A stretch of 39,355 nucleotides of DNA. Source: an uncultured Saprospiraceae bacterium. GTDB taxonomy: Bacteria; Bacteroidota; Bacteroidia; Chitinophagales; Saprospiraceae. The notes below the pieces were generated by a model, which made no database searches, was not told where the DNA came from, and saw nothing but the letters and a program-made list of their open reading frames with translations. Shown in pieces: positions 17,801 to 28,172 of the stretch. Each line of letters starts with the position of its first letter. Positions within the stretch are counted from its first letter, which is position 1. The translations under genes and the position numbers were made by a program. The stretch is taken from positions 1 to 39,355 of the forward strand of contig CALJVJ010000063.1 of NCBI GenBank assembly GCA_937974625.1, given 5' to 3'.

Positions 17801-20800
17801 ATACTTTCTGTTTTTTGACATTTAGCCAATGTATTGACCGTAAGAGAATAAGTACCATTATTTGATGCTTTAACATTAGGGATAACTGGATTTTCTGCAT
17901 TAGAAGTAAAACCATTTGGACCAGTCCAACTGAAAGTTTGATTCCCTAGCGTATTAGTAATATTAGCGTTCAATTGTAGCGTACTACCTTCGCAAAATCC
18001 GGATAAGTTATAAGTAGGACGGATAGTAGCCGTTGGTAAAATATCAGGTATGATTAAGTTAGAAGACAATTCACATGCACCTAAAAGGACAATTACTTGA
18101 TATTCATCGTTATTGTCGGATAATGGGCCAATGGATATTTCTGGAGTTGTTGTTGTATTAAAGACTGCTCCATTTTTTAGCCATTGATATTCAACTTTAG
18201 CCACAGGATATTCAGATGATATTAAGGTTGTAAATCCACCTTCACATACAGCTTCTGCAGTTCGAATAGAAGGGTTTGTTAAGTCTTCCAAGATACCATC
18301 AATACTATTTGTGGCAATACTATAAGAACATCCACTACTATTTGAAAGAGTCAATTCATAAATTCCATTACTAGCCGAAGTTGGCGCAACGATTATAGGA
18401 TTTTCAACAGCTGAAGTAAATCCATTTGGACCAGTCCAAGCGAAACTTAAGCCAGCTTGAGCAGTCGATAAGTTAGCATTTAAAGTAAGATTCCCATTCG
18501 AACAATCTGAATTTTGGGTATAACTTGCAGTTGGTTTAAAGGTAGGCAGATCATTCGTTTCTAATTGGAACGGAGCGGAAGTACTCGTACAACCATTAAC
18601 CGTAACAGCAAGTGTATAGGTTTCTTGCAGTAAACTTAAGTCATCTAAATTGATAGTTAAGGTATTCGTATTAATACCACTTACATTTTGGGTTTGCTCC
18701 ACTTTCCATTCATAGCTTACTTCGGTACTAGCATAATTTGAAGCAGTTAATGTAAGAATACCTCCTTCGCATAACGAACCGGAACTAGTGATAATAGGTT
18801 GAATTGGCGCATTTTTTATATCCACTTCAGCAGACGCTTTAGCAGAACATCCATTCACATCTTTTATTTCAATAGAATAAGTTCCAGATAATTCATTGGT
18901 GACATTCACTAGGGTAGGGTCTTCATTGAAAGATTGAAATCCGTTGACTCCTGTCCAAGTAATATCATAAGGAGCTTTTCCTCCAGTTATCGTCGCATTT
19001 AAGGTTAAATCCTCAAAACCGTCACTACATGCAATGGTCGTATTACCGTCAATAGAGACTGAAAGGTTTTTATCAATGATAGGTTGAATACTATCTGAAG
19101 CCACTAAGCAGGCTCCATCTTTGATAAAGACTTGATAGAATGTTCCTTCCACAGGATTATTGACAATCTCTTGGTTACTCGTAGTCGTACCCAACAACAT
19201 TCCATCGGCACGGAACCAATTATAAATAACACCTGTTCCTTTAAATTCAGGTACTTCTAAAATTAGTTGGTCGAAATTACAATCTTCAAAAGACGCCGAA
19301 ATTTCAGGTCTATTTACCCCATCTCTAAGGTCATTGAGGAAAATCGTTTTAGTGCTCGTACAACCATTCGCATCTGAAATCGCAATAGTATAGGTTCCAT
19401 TAAATGCTTCGGATACATTTTCAATTGTAGGATTCTCTTCAGTCGAACTAAAACCATTTGGGCCAGTCCATAGGAAGTTAAGTCCCGCTACACTATCTAT
19501 CCTATTGGTAAGTAAAGTTAAATCAGAGCCTGAACAATTTTCATGGATAAGGTAGTTTCTGTCTGGATTAAAACCGATAGTTGGATTGATACCAATTTTA
19601 ATAGTATCTAAACCAAAAGAACTAGGACAGTCGTTATCTCTAATGGTTAAGGTATAATCAACCGCATTTTGGATATTATTGAATGTAGGGTTCTGTTCTG
19701 TTGAAATGATTGCTAAGCTACCAACTACGCGCCATTCATAAGTGACATTTTCCAAGGTATTGGCAAACAATTGAAGGTCACTACCCGCACATATAGCAGT
19801 AGCATCAGCTGTTGCAATAGCTACCAGTTGGTCTTTAACGGAAATGGAAACCAAATCGGAAAGGTCAGATGTACAACCATCAACCGTTACTTCTAAACCA
19901 ATAGGACTAATTGCTAAGGTATCAGCAGCAGTAATACTTAAATTTTGATTGGTACTAATGGTATTGCCTACACCATTTATCCAATTATAAGTGACGGAAG
20001 TACCAGTATAATTATTGATTAAATTTAGTTCAATATTATCACCACCGCAAACAGCATTTTCTCCAGTCAAAATGGGCTTTTCTGGATTTGCAAGAATACT
20101 ATCAACCGTAATTTTAGCAATATTGCTACAACCGTTTGCATCTGTTACCTTGACGGTATATTCCCCAGCACTTTCTTCAGAAATTTCTGTGATAATTGGG
20201 TCGGCAGTGGTAGAGGTAAAATTATTTGGCCCATTCCATTCGTAAGAAAATGGGATAATACCTGAAGCTTGGCTATTAATTTGAATAGACCCGCCTTTAC
20301 AAATATTGCTATTGTCCACTAATTGTGGAGAAACAGTTGGCCCTTCATTAATAAACAAAGTGATGGTATCTGAAGCGAAAGTATCACAAAGCATTGGGAA
20401 AACTCTGACTTCAAAAGTGGTCGGTACTTCTAAGTTTGGAATAATAGGATTGACATCCGTTGAAATAATGGCAGGTACTCCTAATATTCTCCATTCGTAA
20501 GTAGCGCCGTCAATTTCTGTTGCCATTAATTGTGCATCCGCTTTTTTACATATTCCATTATCTCCTGTGACAGTAGTCGCAATGATAGTAGGTAATCTTG
20601 ATACCTCAACATCCAATGGTGTCGCAAAATCAGATTTACATTGGTCTAATTTTACTTGGACTGTAAAAGGAGAGATAGCGTTTTCCGCTTGAGCTGAAAT
20701 GGTGAAATTAGGATTGCTAGTTGTATCTAAAACGGTTCCTATTGCATTATACCAAATGAATTCATAAGGCGTAGTAATGCCATTATCAATAACTACTTGG

Positions 20801-23800
20801 TAGTTTTCTTGAATAAATAAATAGATATCTTCTGTAAAACAGATAGCTCCATTGGACAACAAAGTAGGTCTTTGTAAAGGTTCATTGCAGAGCGTATCCG
20901 CAACAGGTAGAACCGTTAAGTAAGCAGTAGCAATATCACAAGCTACCGGGTTTCCATTATCACAAATTTCATAACTAAAATTGTCAGGACCATTATAATC
21001 TTCAAGTGGAAAATAAGTAAAAGTCCCATCTGGATTAATAATAACGGTTCCATGATTTGGAGTAGTAATAGGAACGGTTGTAATAGTTATTTCATCTCCA
21101 TCATTGTCATAATCATTGTCAAGCAAAGAACCCGTTATTGGGGTATCTTCATCCCCAAATGCATGGTCATCATTAGCAAAAACAACATTGGTTTCAAGTG
21201 GTAAAATGGTAATTTTTAGAATTGCGGTATCGCATGCCTTAGGCGTAAAAATATCGCATATTTCATAATATACTTTATCCACTCCAACAAATCCACTAGC
21301 AGGCACATAAGTATAGTCTCCATTTGAAGAAATCATTATCGTCCCATTAGTAGGATTGGTGACAGGTGTAATTGTAGTGGTAAATGGATGACCGTCAGGG
21401 TCAAAATCATTAACTGCCAACGTTCCATTAATTGGTTTATCTACTATTCCAAAGGTAATATCATTATTAGCGATAGGCGGATTATTTGAAGGATTATTAG
21501 TGCCTATTACCTGTATGGTTACGGTTGCGGTATCGCATTGAATAGGGCTAACATCATCACAAACTACATAAGTGAAGTTATCCTCACCGATAAAATCAGC
21601 ATCTGGATTGTAAGTATAATTGCCATCCGCCAATAGGGTTACCTGACCGTTTTGAGGATTGACTAGTGGAGTGATGGTGACCACTAAATTATCTCCATCA
21701 GGGTCTTTATCATTGATTTTAACTTGTCCAGTTACAGAGGTGTTGACTAGCGTTAAATTAATATCATCCTTAGCTATTGGTGGGTCTTGAACGGGTAGCA
21801 CTGTAAAGTATACTGTAGCTGTATCACAAATCGTCGGGGCAGTTGCATCACAAATAGCATATAAAAACCTATCAGGGCCGTTGTAATTATTATATGGTTT
21901 ATATATAAAATTCCCATTAGCATTAATGGTGATAACACCATTGTCTGGTTGTTCAATTGGAGTCGTATTAATTACCAATTGATGATTTTCTGGATGGTGG
22001 TCGTTTGTGACTAGGTTGCCTGTAACTGCAGCGTCTTCCCAAAGGGTAGCAGCATCATCAACAGCATAGATAATATTTTCAAGAAATGGATTTGGGATGA
22101 CGTCTATCGTTACTAAAACAGTGTCACATAGGCTAGGAACACCATTATCACAAACTTCGTAATAGAAGAATTCTTCTCCACTAAATCCTGGATTTGGAGT
22201 ATAAGAAAAGCTACCATCACTTTCCATATCCACACTTCCATTGGGGGTTGGGGTAATTAGTTTGAAAAATAAGGAGGATGGTGTTAAAATAATAGGGTTT
22301 ACCGTTAACTCATCTCCGTCAATATCAAAATCATTACTAAGTACATTCCCTGTATAAGGAATATTTATTGAGGTTTGGACATTATCTTCTACACCATTTG
22401 GTGGATTATTATTGGCAGGACTTGCGTTCAAGACTTCAATAATCACATGCGTGGTATCACATAATTGTGGTGTTTGATTATCGCAAACTACATATTCAAA
22501 ACGGTCTTCACCGACAAAATCAGGATTAGGGGTATAAGTATAAGCTCCATTTTGATTTAAAATAACTTGCCCATTAACTGGCAAGAAAGCTAAAGTTGTA
22601 TTCAATAATAAAGCGTTCCCTTCAAATTCTAAATCATTGGTTAGTACATTGCCATTTACGGGCGTATTTAGGATGGTGTTATTAATATCTTCTAAAGCAA
22701 TTGGTGCATCGTTTACCGCTAAAACAGTGATATAAACAGTTGCAGTATCACAAGCAACAGGTACGCCATCATCACAAATTACATATCTAAATTGGTCAGA
22801 GCCGTTGAAATTCGGATTAGGGGTATAAACAAATGAACCATCTATATTAATCGTAACTAGCCCATTAGTTGGAAGCGTAGCAGGAAGGGTTTGTAATATT
22901 TGATTATCTCCTTCAGGGTCACTAAAGTTATCGCCCAGAAAGCCTAATAATGGCGTATCTTCAAAAGTCAAACCTGCATCGTCTCCAGCAAAAGTGCTAT
23001 TTTCAATAACAACATCAGAAAAAATGGTGATAGTTACTTTTGCGGTGTCGCATAGACTTGGTATCCCATTATCGCAAATTTCATAGGTAAATACATCTGT
23101 ACCTAAATAGTCGGCATTAGGCGTATAAGTGGATACACCATTACTTTGAATGGTTATTATCCCATTCGTAGGGGCTTTTATTGGAGTAATATTGGCAGAA
23201 ATATCATTTCCATCCGTATCAAAATCATTTGTTAATAGATTAATATTTGGGATAGCCGTATTAATGAGCGTAACGAAATTATCATTGATAGCAATAGGAG
23301 GGTCATTTTCGATTGGGTCATTTCCAATTACGGTAATAACTACTTCTGCGGTATCGCAAAGTGCAGGCATTCCAGCATCGCAGATTTGATAGGTAAAAAT
23401 ATCCTTCCCTGTAAAGTCTAAATTTGGTGTATATACGTAGGACCCATCCTCATTGATAATCAAAGTACCATTATCGACATTATTGAGAGGAGTAGTTAAC
23501 AAAGTTAAATCATCCCCTTCAGGGTCAAAATCATTTAATAAAATATTCCCAAAAGTAGTGGTATTAATCGGTGTTATATTGATGTCATTGACAGCAATAG
23601 GTGCTTCGTTCGTTGCTAAAACAACAATGTAAACAGTAGCAGTGTCACAGGCGATAGGAGTACCATCATCACAAACCACATATCTAAACTGGTCAGGACC
23701 TACAAAATTTGGATTGGGTGTATAAACAAAGGAGCCATTTATATTAATCGTAACTATCCCGTTTGTCGGAAGGGAGGGAGGGGTAGTTTGTAAAAATTGA

Positions 23801-26800
23801 TTGTCCCCTTCAGGGTCACTATCGTTGTCATCTAAGACACCTACAAGTGGAGTGTTTATGAAAGTTAACCCTGCATCATCACTCGCAAAAGTAGTATTTT
23901 TCATGATGCCATCAGAGAAAATAGAAATCGTCACTTTAGCAGTATCACAAAGGCTAGGAATTCCATTATCACAAATTTGGTAAGTGAAAATATCATCTCC
24001 TAGATAATTATTATTAGGCGTATAAACAGCAAAACCATTATTCTGAATAACTACCGCACCATTAGCAGGTGGATTGATAGGCGTGACCCTTACAAAAATG
24101 TCATCCTCGTCCGTATCAAAGTCATTGGTTAAGAGGTTAATATTCGTAATCGCCGTATTTATAAGGGTAACAAAATTATCATTGATAGCAATTGGCGGAT
24201 TATTTCCAATAGGGTCATTTCCTATTATCGTAATAACTACTTCTGCAGTATCGCATAAACTAGGTATACCTGTATCGCAGATTTGATAAGTAAAAATGTC
24301 TTCCCCTGTAAAGTCTACATTGGGCGTATAAATGTAGGTCCCATCCTCATTGATGACTACCATACCAGTAGCTACGTTATTTATTGGGGTAATTGATAAA
24401 ATTAAAGGGTCATTATCAGGGTCGAAATCATTCAATAAAATATTACCACTAGTCGGTATATTGACAGGCGTTACGTTGATATCATTCACTGCAAAAGGTG
24501 CATCGTTTATAGTTTCTATAGAAATAACAACCTGAGCGGTATCGCATAAAATAGGGCTGCCATCATCACAAACTTCATATAGGAAGGTATCTCGTCCTGT
24601 AAAATTAGGATTAGGAGTATAGGTAAAAGTTCCATTAGGATTTAAGCTTAAATCTCCGTTATTGGGTTCCTCTATTGGAGTGGTATTAACCGTCAAAATA
24701 CCGTTGTCAGGGTCACTATCGTTTGGCAGTACATTATCCGTAATAGGGGTGTCTTCCTCGGTAGTAAAGTTATCATCTACTGCAATTGGTGCATCATCTA
24801 TTGGATTGACAATAATGATAACTTGAGCAGTATCACATAACACAGGTATTCCATCATCACAAACTTCATACAAGAAAGTATCCCTTCCAGTAAAATTAAG
24901 GTCTGGGGTGTAGGTGAAGGTACCATTTGAATTTAAGACTAAATCTCCATTATTCGTTTCTTCGATAGGAGTTGTATTAACCGATAAAGTACCATTTTCT
25001 GGGTCATTATCATTCGCAATTATGGTCCCTGAAATAGGAGTATCCTCTGGGGTCGTGAATGTATCGTCTACTGCTAAGGGAGCATCATTTACCGCTCCTA
25101 TTAAAATAAAAACAGTAGCAGTATCACATAGCTTTGGCAAATCGTCATCACATATTTGATATTGAAATTCATCTGCCCCATTATAGCCAAGCGATGGAGT
25201 ATATGTAAAAGTGCCGTTGGCATTTAAGGTGACCGAACCGTTGGCTGGATTATTTACTAAAACAGGATTAATACTAATTATATCATTATTAGGGTCGCTA
25301 TCATTGGCTACTACTTGAATGGTAACGGAGATATTTTCTAAAGTACTTGTTGTATCATTGATTGCAATTGGTGCATCGTTAGGCACTGTTACGGTTACAA
25401 CTGTAGTATCACATTGGCTTGGCAATCCATCATCGCAAATGATATAATCAAAAGCATCTGTACCCGTGAAGTTTTGATTGGGCGTATAGATAATGCTATC
25501 TCCATTCAATAATAGGGTACCATTTGTAGGACCATTAGCAGGATAAAGACTTACGGTAAGTACCCCATTTTCTGGGTCTGAATCGTTGTCAAGAATAGGA
25601 ATACTTATGGGTGTATTAGAAGCGGTAATGGCTTCATCAGGTTGAGCATTAGGAACTCTATTTAATACAACAATTGTTACAGTGGCAGTATCACAAAGAT
25701 TAGCATTATTAGTTTCACAAATAATATAATCAAAACTATCTGTACCTGTGAAATTTGAATTTGGAACGTATAAAATATTATTACCTGAAAGGCTTACATC
25801 GCCATTTGTTGGTGCTTTTAGAGCATCTAAGGAGGTAGTTAATCCTGCGTTTTCTGAATCACTATCATTTGTTTGAACAGACACTAGAATTGCGACATTG
25901 GAGAGCGTGGTGTCTCTATCGTCCACAGCCATAGGTGCTTGATTGTTAATAAAGACTGTTACAGTAGCAGTATCACAAAGGCTAGGCGTATCATCATCAC
26001 AAATAATATAGTCAAATTCGTCTGCACCTTGACTTCCTTGGTTAGGCGTATAAATAATATCATTTCCACTTAAAGTAACTTGTCCTTTAGTTGGGCCTTG
26101 ACTTTGGTCTAAACCAGTGGTTAATACCTGATTTTCAGGGTCAGAGTCATTGTTTTGAACAGGAATAGTTACCGCCATATTTACAGAGGTAATAGTATCG
26201 TTATCTACTGCATTTGGAGGGGTATTCAGCACTAAGATGGAAACTAGTGCAGTATCACATTGAGTAGGAATACCATTATCGCAGATATAGTAATAGAAAG
26301 AATCGAGCCCTGTAAAATTAGGAGAAGGGGTATAAATTATATGGTTATCAGAAATACTTACCGTTCCATTTGAAGGTGGATTCGATGCGTCCAAATCAGT
26401 GGTTAAGGAATTATTTTCAGGATCAGAGTCATTATTTTGAACTTGAACAATAACTGAGGTATTAGCAGGAACGGTATCCCTATCGGTTACTGCGTTAGGG
26501 GATAGATTGCAGTTGACCACTCTAATTGGTATACAAGTTGGCGAGCTAGACCCACAATCATTTACAGATGTTATGCATATGTTCGAAAGACCAAGCGTAG
26601 CATTTGTCCAATCGACCACAATCATGGTATCTCCAAGAGTACTGGCAATTGTTGCACCAGTTGGCAATGTCCAATTATAGGACATGATATCAGGAGCAGT
26701 ATTGACAAAGAAGGTGTCAGAAACGTTTGATAAGCAAGCAGTATCTTCCATAATTAATGGAAGACGAATTGAAGCATCCCCAATCTTATCTACCCATATT

Positions 26801-26961
26801 GGAAGATTTGGATATCCTATATGGTGGATAACGGCTAAATCATTGGATTTTGGTACCTTATCATAGGCCCTTCCAAAACTCAAATTAGAACATAGTATAA
26901 TTACAATTATACTAAGCAGGAGTTTTAGACGGAACGGGGTAGCTTTCGTCGTTAAAGTCAT
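14854..26961 (-). CDS. Giant multi-repeat surface adhesin with type B T9SS C-terminal domain
   Basis: This secreted protein of about 4035 residues probably forms a long cell-surface adhesin or gliding-type filament, as SprB-like proteins do. The signal peptide (hydrophobic [11 protein letters not shown]) follows the ATG at 26961; the frame is open to 27060 but that extension would bury the signal. In order: a PKD-like domain (about 60-148); 19 tandem cadherin-like/Big_9 repeats (about 150-2020), each about 92-110 residues with an NDxDxE core, YTPNxxFxGxDxFxY and a CDxxxPxxCDTA end; about 18 Ig/PKD-like modules (about 2022-3585) with WTGPNGFTS motifs; three GVW-type modules (about 3587-3848); a twentieth Big_9 repeat (about 3851-3942); and the gliding-motility-type CTD ([15 protein letters not shown] through a final GFITIFR). 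PorP/SprF-type and PorE-like genes follow. Repeats 8-19 form a higher-order pattern. Confidence 0.92.
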   Translation of the reverse strand: MTLTTKATPFRLKLLLSIIVIILCSNLSFGRAYDKVPKSNDLAVIHHIGYPNLPIWVDKIGDASIRLPLIMEDTACLSNVSDTFFVNTAPDIMSYNWTLPTGATIASTLGDTMIVVDWTNATLGLSNICITSVNDCGSSSPTCIPIRVVNCNLSPNAVTDRDTVPANTSVIVQVQNNDSDPENNSLTTDLDASNPPSNGTVSISDNHIIYTPSPNFTGLDSFYYYICDNGIPTQCDTALVSILVLNTPPNAVDNDTITSVNMAVTIPVQNNDSDPENQVLTTGLDQSQGPTKGQVTLSGNDIIYTPNQGSQGADEFDYIICDDDTPSLCDTATVTVFINNQAPMAVDDRDTTLSNVAILVSVQTNDSDSENAGLTTSLDALKAPTNGDVSLSGNNILYVPNSNFTGTDSFDYIICETNNANLCDTATVTIVVLNRVPNAQPDEAITASNTPISIPILDNDSDPENGVLTVSLYPANGPTNGTLLLNGDSIIYTPNQNFTGTDAFDYIICDDGLPSQCDTTVVTVTVPNDAPIAINDTTSTLENISVTIQVVANDSDPNNDIISINPVLVNNPANGSVTLNANGTFTYTPSLGYNGADEFQYQICDDDLPKLCDTATVFILIGAVNDAPLAVDDTFTTPEDTPISGTIIANDNDPENGTLSVNTTPIEETNNGDLVLNSNGTFTYTPDLNFTGRDTFLYEVCDDGIPVLCDTAQVIIIVNPIDDAPIAVDDNFTTEEDTPITDNVLPNDSDPDNGILTVNTTPIEEPNNGDLSLNPNGTFTYTPNPNFTGRDTFLYEVCDDGSPILCDTAQVVISIETINDAPFAVNDINVTPVNIPTSGNILLNDFDPDNDPLILSITPINNVATGMVVINEDGTYIYTPNVDFTGEDIFTYQICDTGIPSLCDTAEVVITIIGNDPIGNNPPIAINDNFVTLINTAITNINLLTNDFDTDEDDIFVRVTPINPPANGAVVIQNNGFAVYTPNNNYLGDDIFTYQICDNGIPSLCDTAKVTISIFSDGIMKNTTFASDDAGLTFINTPLVGVLDDNDSDPEGDNQFLQTTPPSLPTNGIVTININGSFVYTPNPNFVGPDQFRYVVCDDGTPIACDTATVYIVVLATNEAPIAVNDINITPINTTTFGNILLNDFDPEGDDLTLLTTPLNNVDNGTLIINEDGSYVYTPNLDFTGKDIFTYQICDAGMPALCDTAEVVITVIGNDPIENDPPIAINDNFVTLINTAIPNINLLTNDFDTDGNDISANITPIKAPTNGIITIQSNGVSTYTPNADYLGTDVFTYEICDNGIPSLCDTAKVTITIFSDVVIENSTFAGDDAGLTFEDTPLLGFLGDNFSDPEGDNQILQTLPATLPTNGLVTINIDGSFVYTPNPNFNGSDQFRYVICDDGVPVACDTATVYITVLAVNDAPIALEDINNTILNTPVNGNVLTNDLEFEGNALLLNTTLAFLPVNGQVILNQNGAYTYTPNPDFVGEDRFEYVVCDNQTPQLCDTTHVIIEVLNASPANNNPPNGVEDNVQTSINIPYTGNVLSNDFDIDGDELTVNPIILTPSSLFFKLITPTPNGSVDMESDGSFSYTPNPGFSGEEFFYYEVCDNGVPSLCDTVLVTIDVIPNPFLENIIYAVDDAATLWEDAAVTGNLVTNDHHPENHQLVINTTPIEQPDNGVITINANGNFIYKPYNNYNGPDRFLYAICDATAPTICDTATVYFTVLPVQDPPIAKDDINLTLVNTSVTGQVKINDKDPDGDNLVVTITPLVNPQNGQVTLLADGNYTYNPDADFIGEDNFTYVVCDDVSPIQCDTATVTIQVIGTNNPSNNPPIANNDITFGIVDKPINGTLAVNDFDPDGHPFTTTITPVTNPTNGTIMISSNGDYTYVPASGFVGVDKVYYEICDIFTPKACDTAILKITILPLETNVVFANDDHAFGDEDTPITGSLLDNDYDNDGDEITITTVPITTPNHGTVIINPDGTFTYFPLEDYNGPDNFSYEICDNGNPVACDIATAYLTVLPVADTLCNEPLQRPTLLSNGAICFTEDIYLFIQENYQVVIDNGITTPYEFIWYNAIGTVLDTTSNPNFTISAQAENAISPFTVQVKLDQCKSDFATPLDVEVSRLPTIIATTVTGDNGICKKADAQLMATEIDGATYEWRILGVPAIISTDVNPIIPNLEVPTTFEVRVFPMLCDTFASDTITLFINEGPTVSPQLVDNSNICKGGSIQINSQASGIIPFSYEWNGPNNFTSTTADPIITEISEESAGEYTVKVTDANGCSNIAKITVDSILANPEKPILTGENAVCGGDNIELNLINNYTGTSVTYNWINGVGNTISTNQNLSITAADTLAISPIGLEVTVDGCTSDLSDLVSISVKDQLVAIATADATAICAGSDLQLFANTLENVTYEWRVVGSLAIISTEQNPTFNNIQNAVDYTLTIRDNDCPSSFGLDTIKIGINPTIGFNPDRNYLIHENCSGSDLTLLTNRIDSVAGLNFLWTGPNGFSSTEENPTIENVSEAFNGTYTIAISDANGCTSTKTIFLNDLRDGVNRPEISASFEDCNFDQLILEVPEFKGTGVIYNWFRADGMLLGTTTSNQEIVNNPVEGTFYQVFIKDGACLVASDSIQPIIDKNLSVSIDGNTTIACSDGFEDLTLNATITGGKAPYDITWTGVNGFQSFNEDPTLVNVTNELSGTYSIEIKDVNGCSAKASAEVDIKNAPIQPIITSSGSLCEGGILTLTASNYASTEVSYEWKVEQTQNVSGINTNTLTINLDDLSLLQETYTLAVTVNGCTSTSAPFQLETNDLPTFKPTASYTQNSDCSNGNLTLNANLSTAQAGLSFAWTGPNGFTSAVENPIIVAPTSASNGIYELTLSNSSGCSYSIATNSIDGILEDLTNPSIRTAEAVCEGGFTTLISSEYPVAKVEYQWLKNGAVFNTTTTPEISIGPLSDNNDEYQVIVLLGACELSSNLIIPDILPTATIRPTYNLSGFCEGSTLQLNANITNTLGNQTFSWTGPNGFTSNAENPVIPNVKASNNGTYSLTVNTLAKCQKTESISITEIIAKPDQPTIITNGPVCSDGMIELSVQGENNNSSFKYIWTNGLGDTIGKLSTITFAATANIAIPPYFSKVTHGDCGTVSSIPINVNIIDIPVFTVSNSGPICQGEAVQLFASEVENGFYSWRNASTGIIISTLQNPTISSVDSTTTFDLTITRADCNNGRTVSTTVNVIEKPTIINLSESMSVCAGSDLMLTANSSVFNGPINYTWTGPNDFNFTNTSTDSTFLLSIPNFGTQQIGTYNLTIGNEGDCSSDSRSVVIGVYEDLITPTLAAASMVVCGGSDIILTTSTENGPNVSYEWFIQNEEGDLFSIRTTTTPTMIISNASAVNSGKYVVRVVREGCISGFSNTAQLTVLDVSSDIKATNNSSENNRICEGDIIQLAVPFFEGATYTWFGPAGFSSDKANPIITPASSINEGTYFAIISINGCAGITSSTTEVFINPLPEKPTIINNSPTCLGEDVLLSISSIPTFQENDNVSYEWYNSLTNTLVRTTTEPSLVIGNITNSQAGDYYLKIIVNGCEVDASNNTRVIVISEGELEANAGVDQNLCTASTVVLSALPLPNVDGVWSSLNGATITNPTSETTEANNLQIGLNQFIWTVSSNQCQAQASDTVTVMVNSLSNDKAIAGMDQEICEVSSANLAATPLIDAIGVWTQSNAQIGQGVVILDANNPTSKIEGLETGNTYQFIWTISQINCPDFEKDTVQFTINDMPPDNALVREETIVLCEQDQLTLNAEFPAFSTGEWLTNSEANIANPTNPVTFVEDLNPGKNVFVWALSNGACTHYSKDTVIVYSERTPMANSDAYEINLNDTLNMNVLENDVLVPNTDFRFVVTKYPDNGELIEATDGTLTYKPQDNFFGFDNFRYKICSQRCEELCDTATVSIGVTGSEGSGLCLIPNVISPNGDGNNDYFLVSCIDQFPDNELKIFNRWGDKVYEVRNYQNDWSGTHNDLPLPSGTYFYLLRTGEGTTGFQGFITIFR
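20900..24507 (-). repeat. Four copies of a three-domain (A-B-C) super-repeat inside the giant gene
   Basis: Big_9 repeats 8-19 fall into three recurring types. Type A starts with a PIAxNDIN-like motif and ends in a linker such as VIGNDPIxN. Type B starts NPPIAxND and ends with a linker such as IFSDxxxxN. Type C starts TFAxDDAG-like and ends TVLAVN-like. The order is A-B-C four times, at about 24507-23611, 23610-22714, 22713-21789 and 21788-20900, each about 300 residues. Units 1 and 2 are very similar at the DNA level; units 3 and 4 are more diverged. Confidence 0.85.
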
Positions 26962-28172
26962 CTTTTGTACTTTCTCATGTAGCCTGCTAAGGGGGCAATA
27001 TAAATGTATCGATATTGTATGGTATGTGAGAAACCAAAACCTTTTATTGATAGATATCAACTTGTATATTTTAGCTGATAAAAAGCAAGTTTTAGCGTTT
27101 AAATGGTAGAAAATTTCTCAATACGTTTAATTATAATACATTTCCAAAGTCATGCCACATTAATAAAAAAAATAGTTTTCATATTTGCTGAAAACGCATG
27201 TTTATAAATTGTTATATGAGTGTTGGGGTGTTTATTTTTTTTTAATATTATTGTTTATAAATAATTGGTTATTAAAAATTTAAATAGCGGTATTTATTTC
27301 AATATAAATAGAATAGCTATTTTTTAAATTTTTAGTTTTTTATTCACTTTCAGTTATTTAATTTTTTTAGGTAGTCAAAACATCCAATATCAATTATGCA
27401 GCTAATTGAATAGTGATTAGTATTGCTAAGTTGAATGATTTATGGATTATCTTATAAGTGACAGTTTCTCCTATTCAAAAAATAAGAATTTTACTTATTT
27501 GAATAACCATCTATGGGATTAATCCAAGAATTATTAGGTATTAAAAATATTGGACAGCCCTTCGTCCTATGCTACTAGCACAAAAGAGGCCTTAAATTAT
27601 CTGTATGAAATAGCTAAAAAGTATAGGTAAGAAGCTTGAATAAAATGATATTCAGTTAATTATAAATATTATTTTACAAGCAAGTGAATAGGTTTTCTTA
27701 TAACCATACCTCAATCTACTATTTCAACATGTCAGAAAATTTATTTTTTCTTAGTTTTTGTGACTTGGATAATTAGATAAAATGTTTGATTTGATTTGCA
27801 ATGGAGGCAATTAGTATTGTTGTAGTGTTTATAAAAATTTGTGGGAAAATAAATATTGTGTTTAAATTATTGGTGGGTGGAAGAAGATATTAGTTTCGAA
27901 TCGATATTTAACTGTAATAGAGGAGGGGAATAAACCAAATTATTAAAGAATACTTAGTTTGTTCGTAGCGTCGTCTCAATAATTTTATAAAAAGTAGTTT
28001 TTGGTTTACACTCTTTACAGATAAAATAACCGGTAATAGCTTTTGGCTAGATTGATTTACTGGTCTTAATAAAAAGAATTATGAAAAATTTATCATGTCA
28101 CAATTCAATCTAATTCTTCCAAAATTTGTGCCAGATTGAAATTGCGTTAAGCGAAAATTTCATTTATATCAA
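26962..28172. other. Long AT-rich gene-free region upstream of the giant adhesin gene
   Basis: About 1.2 kb holds no credible gene on either strand: only short, stop-rich frames. It must contain the promoter of the giant gene, but I could not identify a good -33/-7 pair. Weak features are an imperfect hairpin at 28101-28144 after the 641-residue gene, and a short plus-strand frame near 27513-27580 that only vaguely recalls an integrase end. Confidence 0.6.
28101..28144 (-). terminator. Weak hairpin after the 641-residue secreted protein gene
   Basis: CAATTCAATCT (28101-28111) can pair with AGATTGAAATTG (28133-28144) with one bulged base. It starts 29 bases past the stop codon on the minus strand, but the T-rich run lies about ten bases further on, so termination is uncertain. 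Confidence 0.35.

Noticed and set aside
20900..26512. Regular spacing of about 300 bases that could look like a CRISPR or satellite array
   Set aside because: It is in-frame protein repeats with diverged codons; unit length and sequence do not fit CRISPR repeats and spacers.
26962..27060. N-terminal extension of the giant adhesin to the first possible start
   Set aside because: It would place 33 mostly non-signal residues before a good signal peptide; the ATG at 26961 gives a normal export signal.
27513..27650. Plus-strand frame with LIQELLGIKN, recalling the LGH region of tyrosine recombinases, followed by a second short frame (ALNYLYEIAKKYR)
   Set aside because: The similarity is about ten residues, the catalytic His and Tyr are absent, frames change within a few codons, and no other integrase part or attachment site is visible. 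It may be chance.
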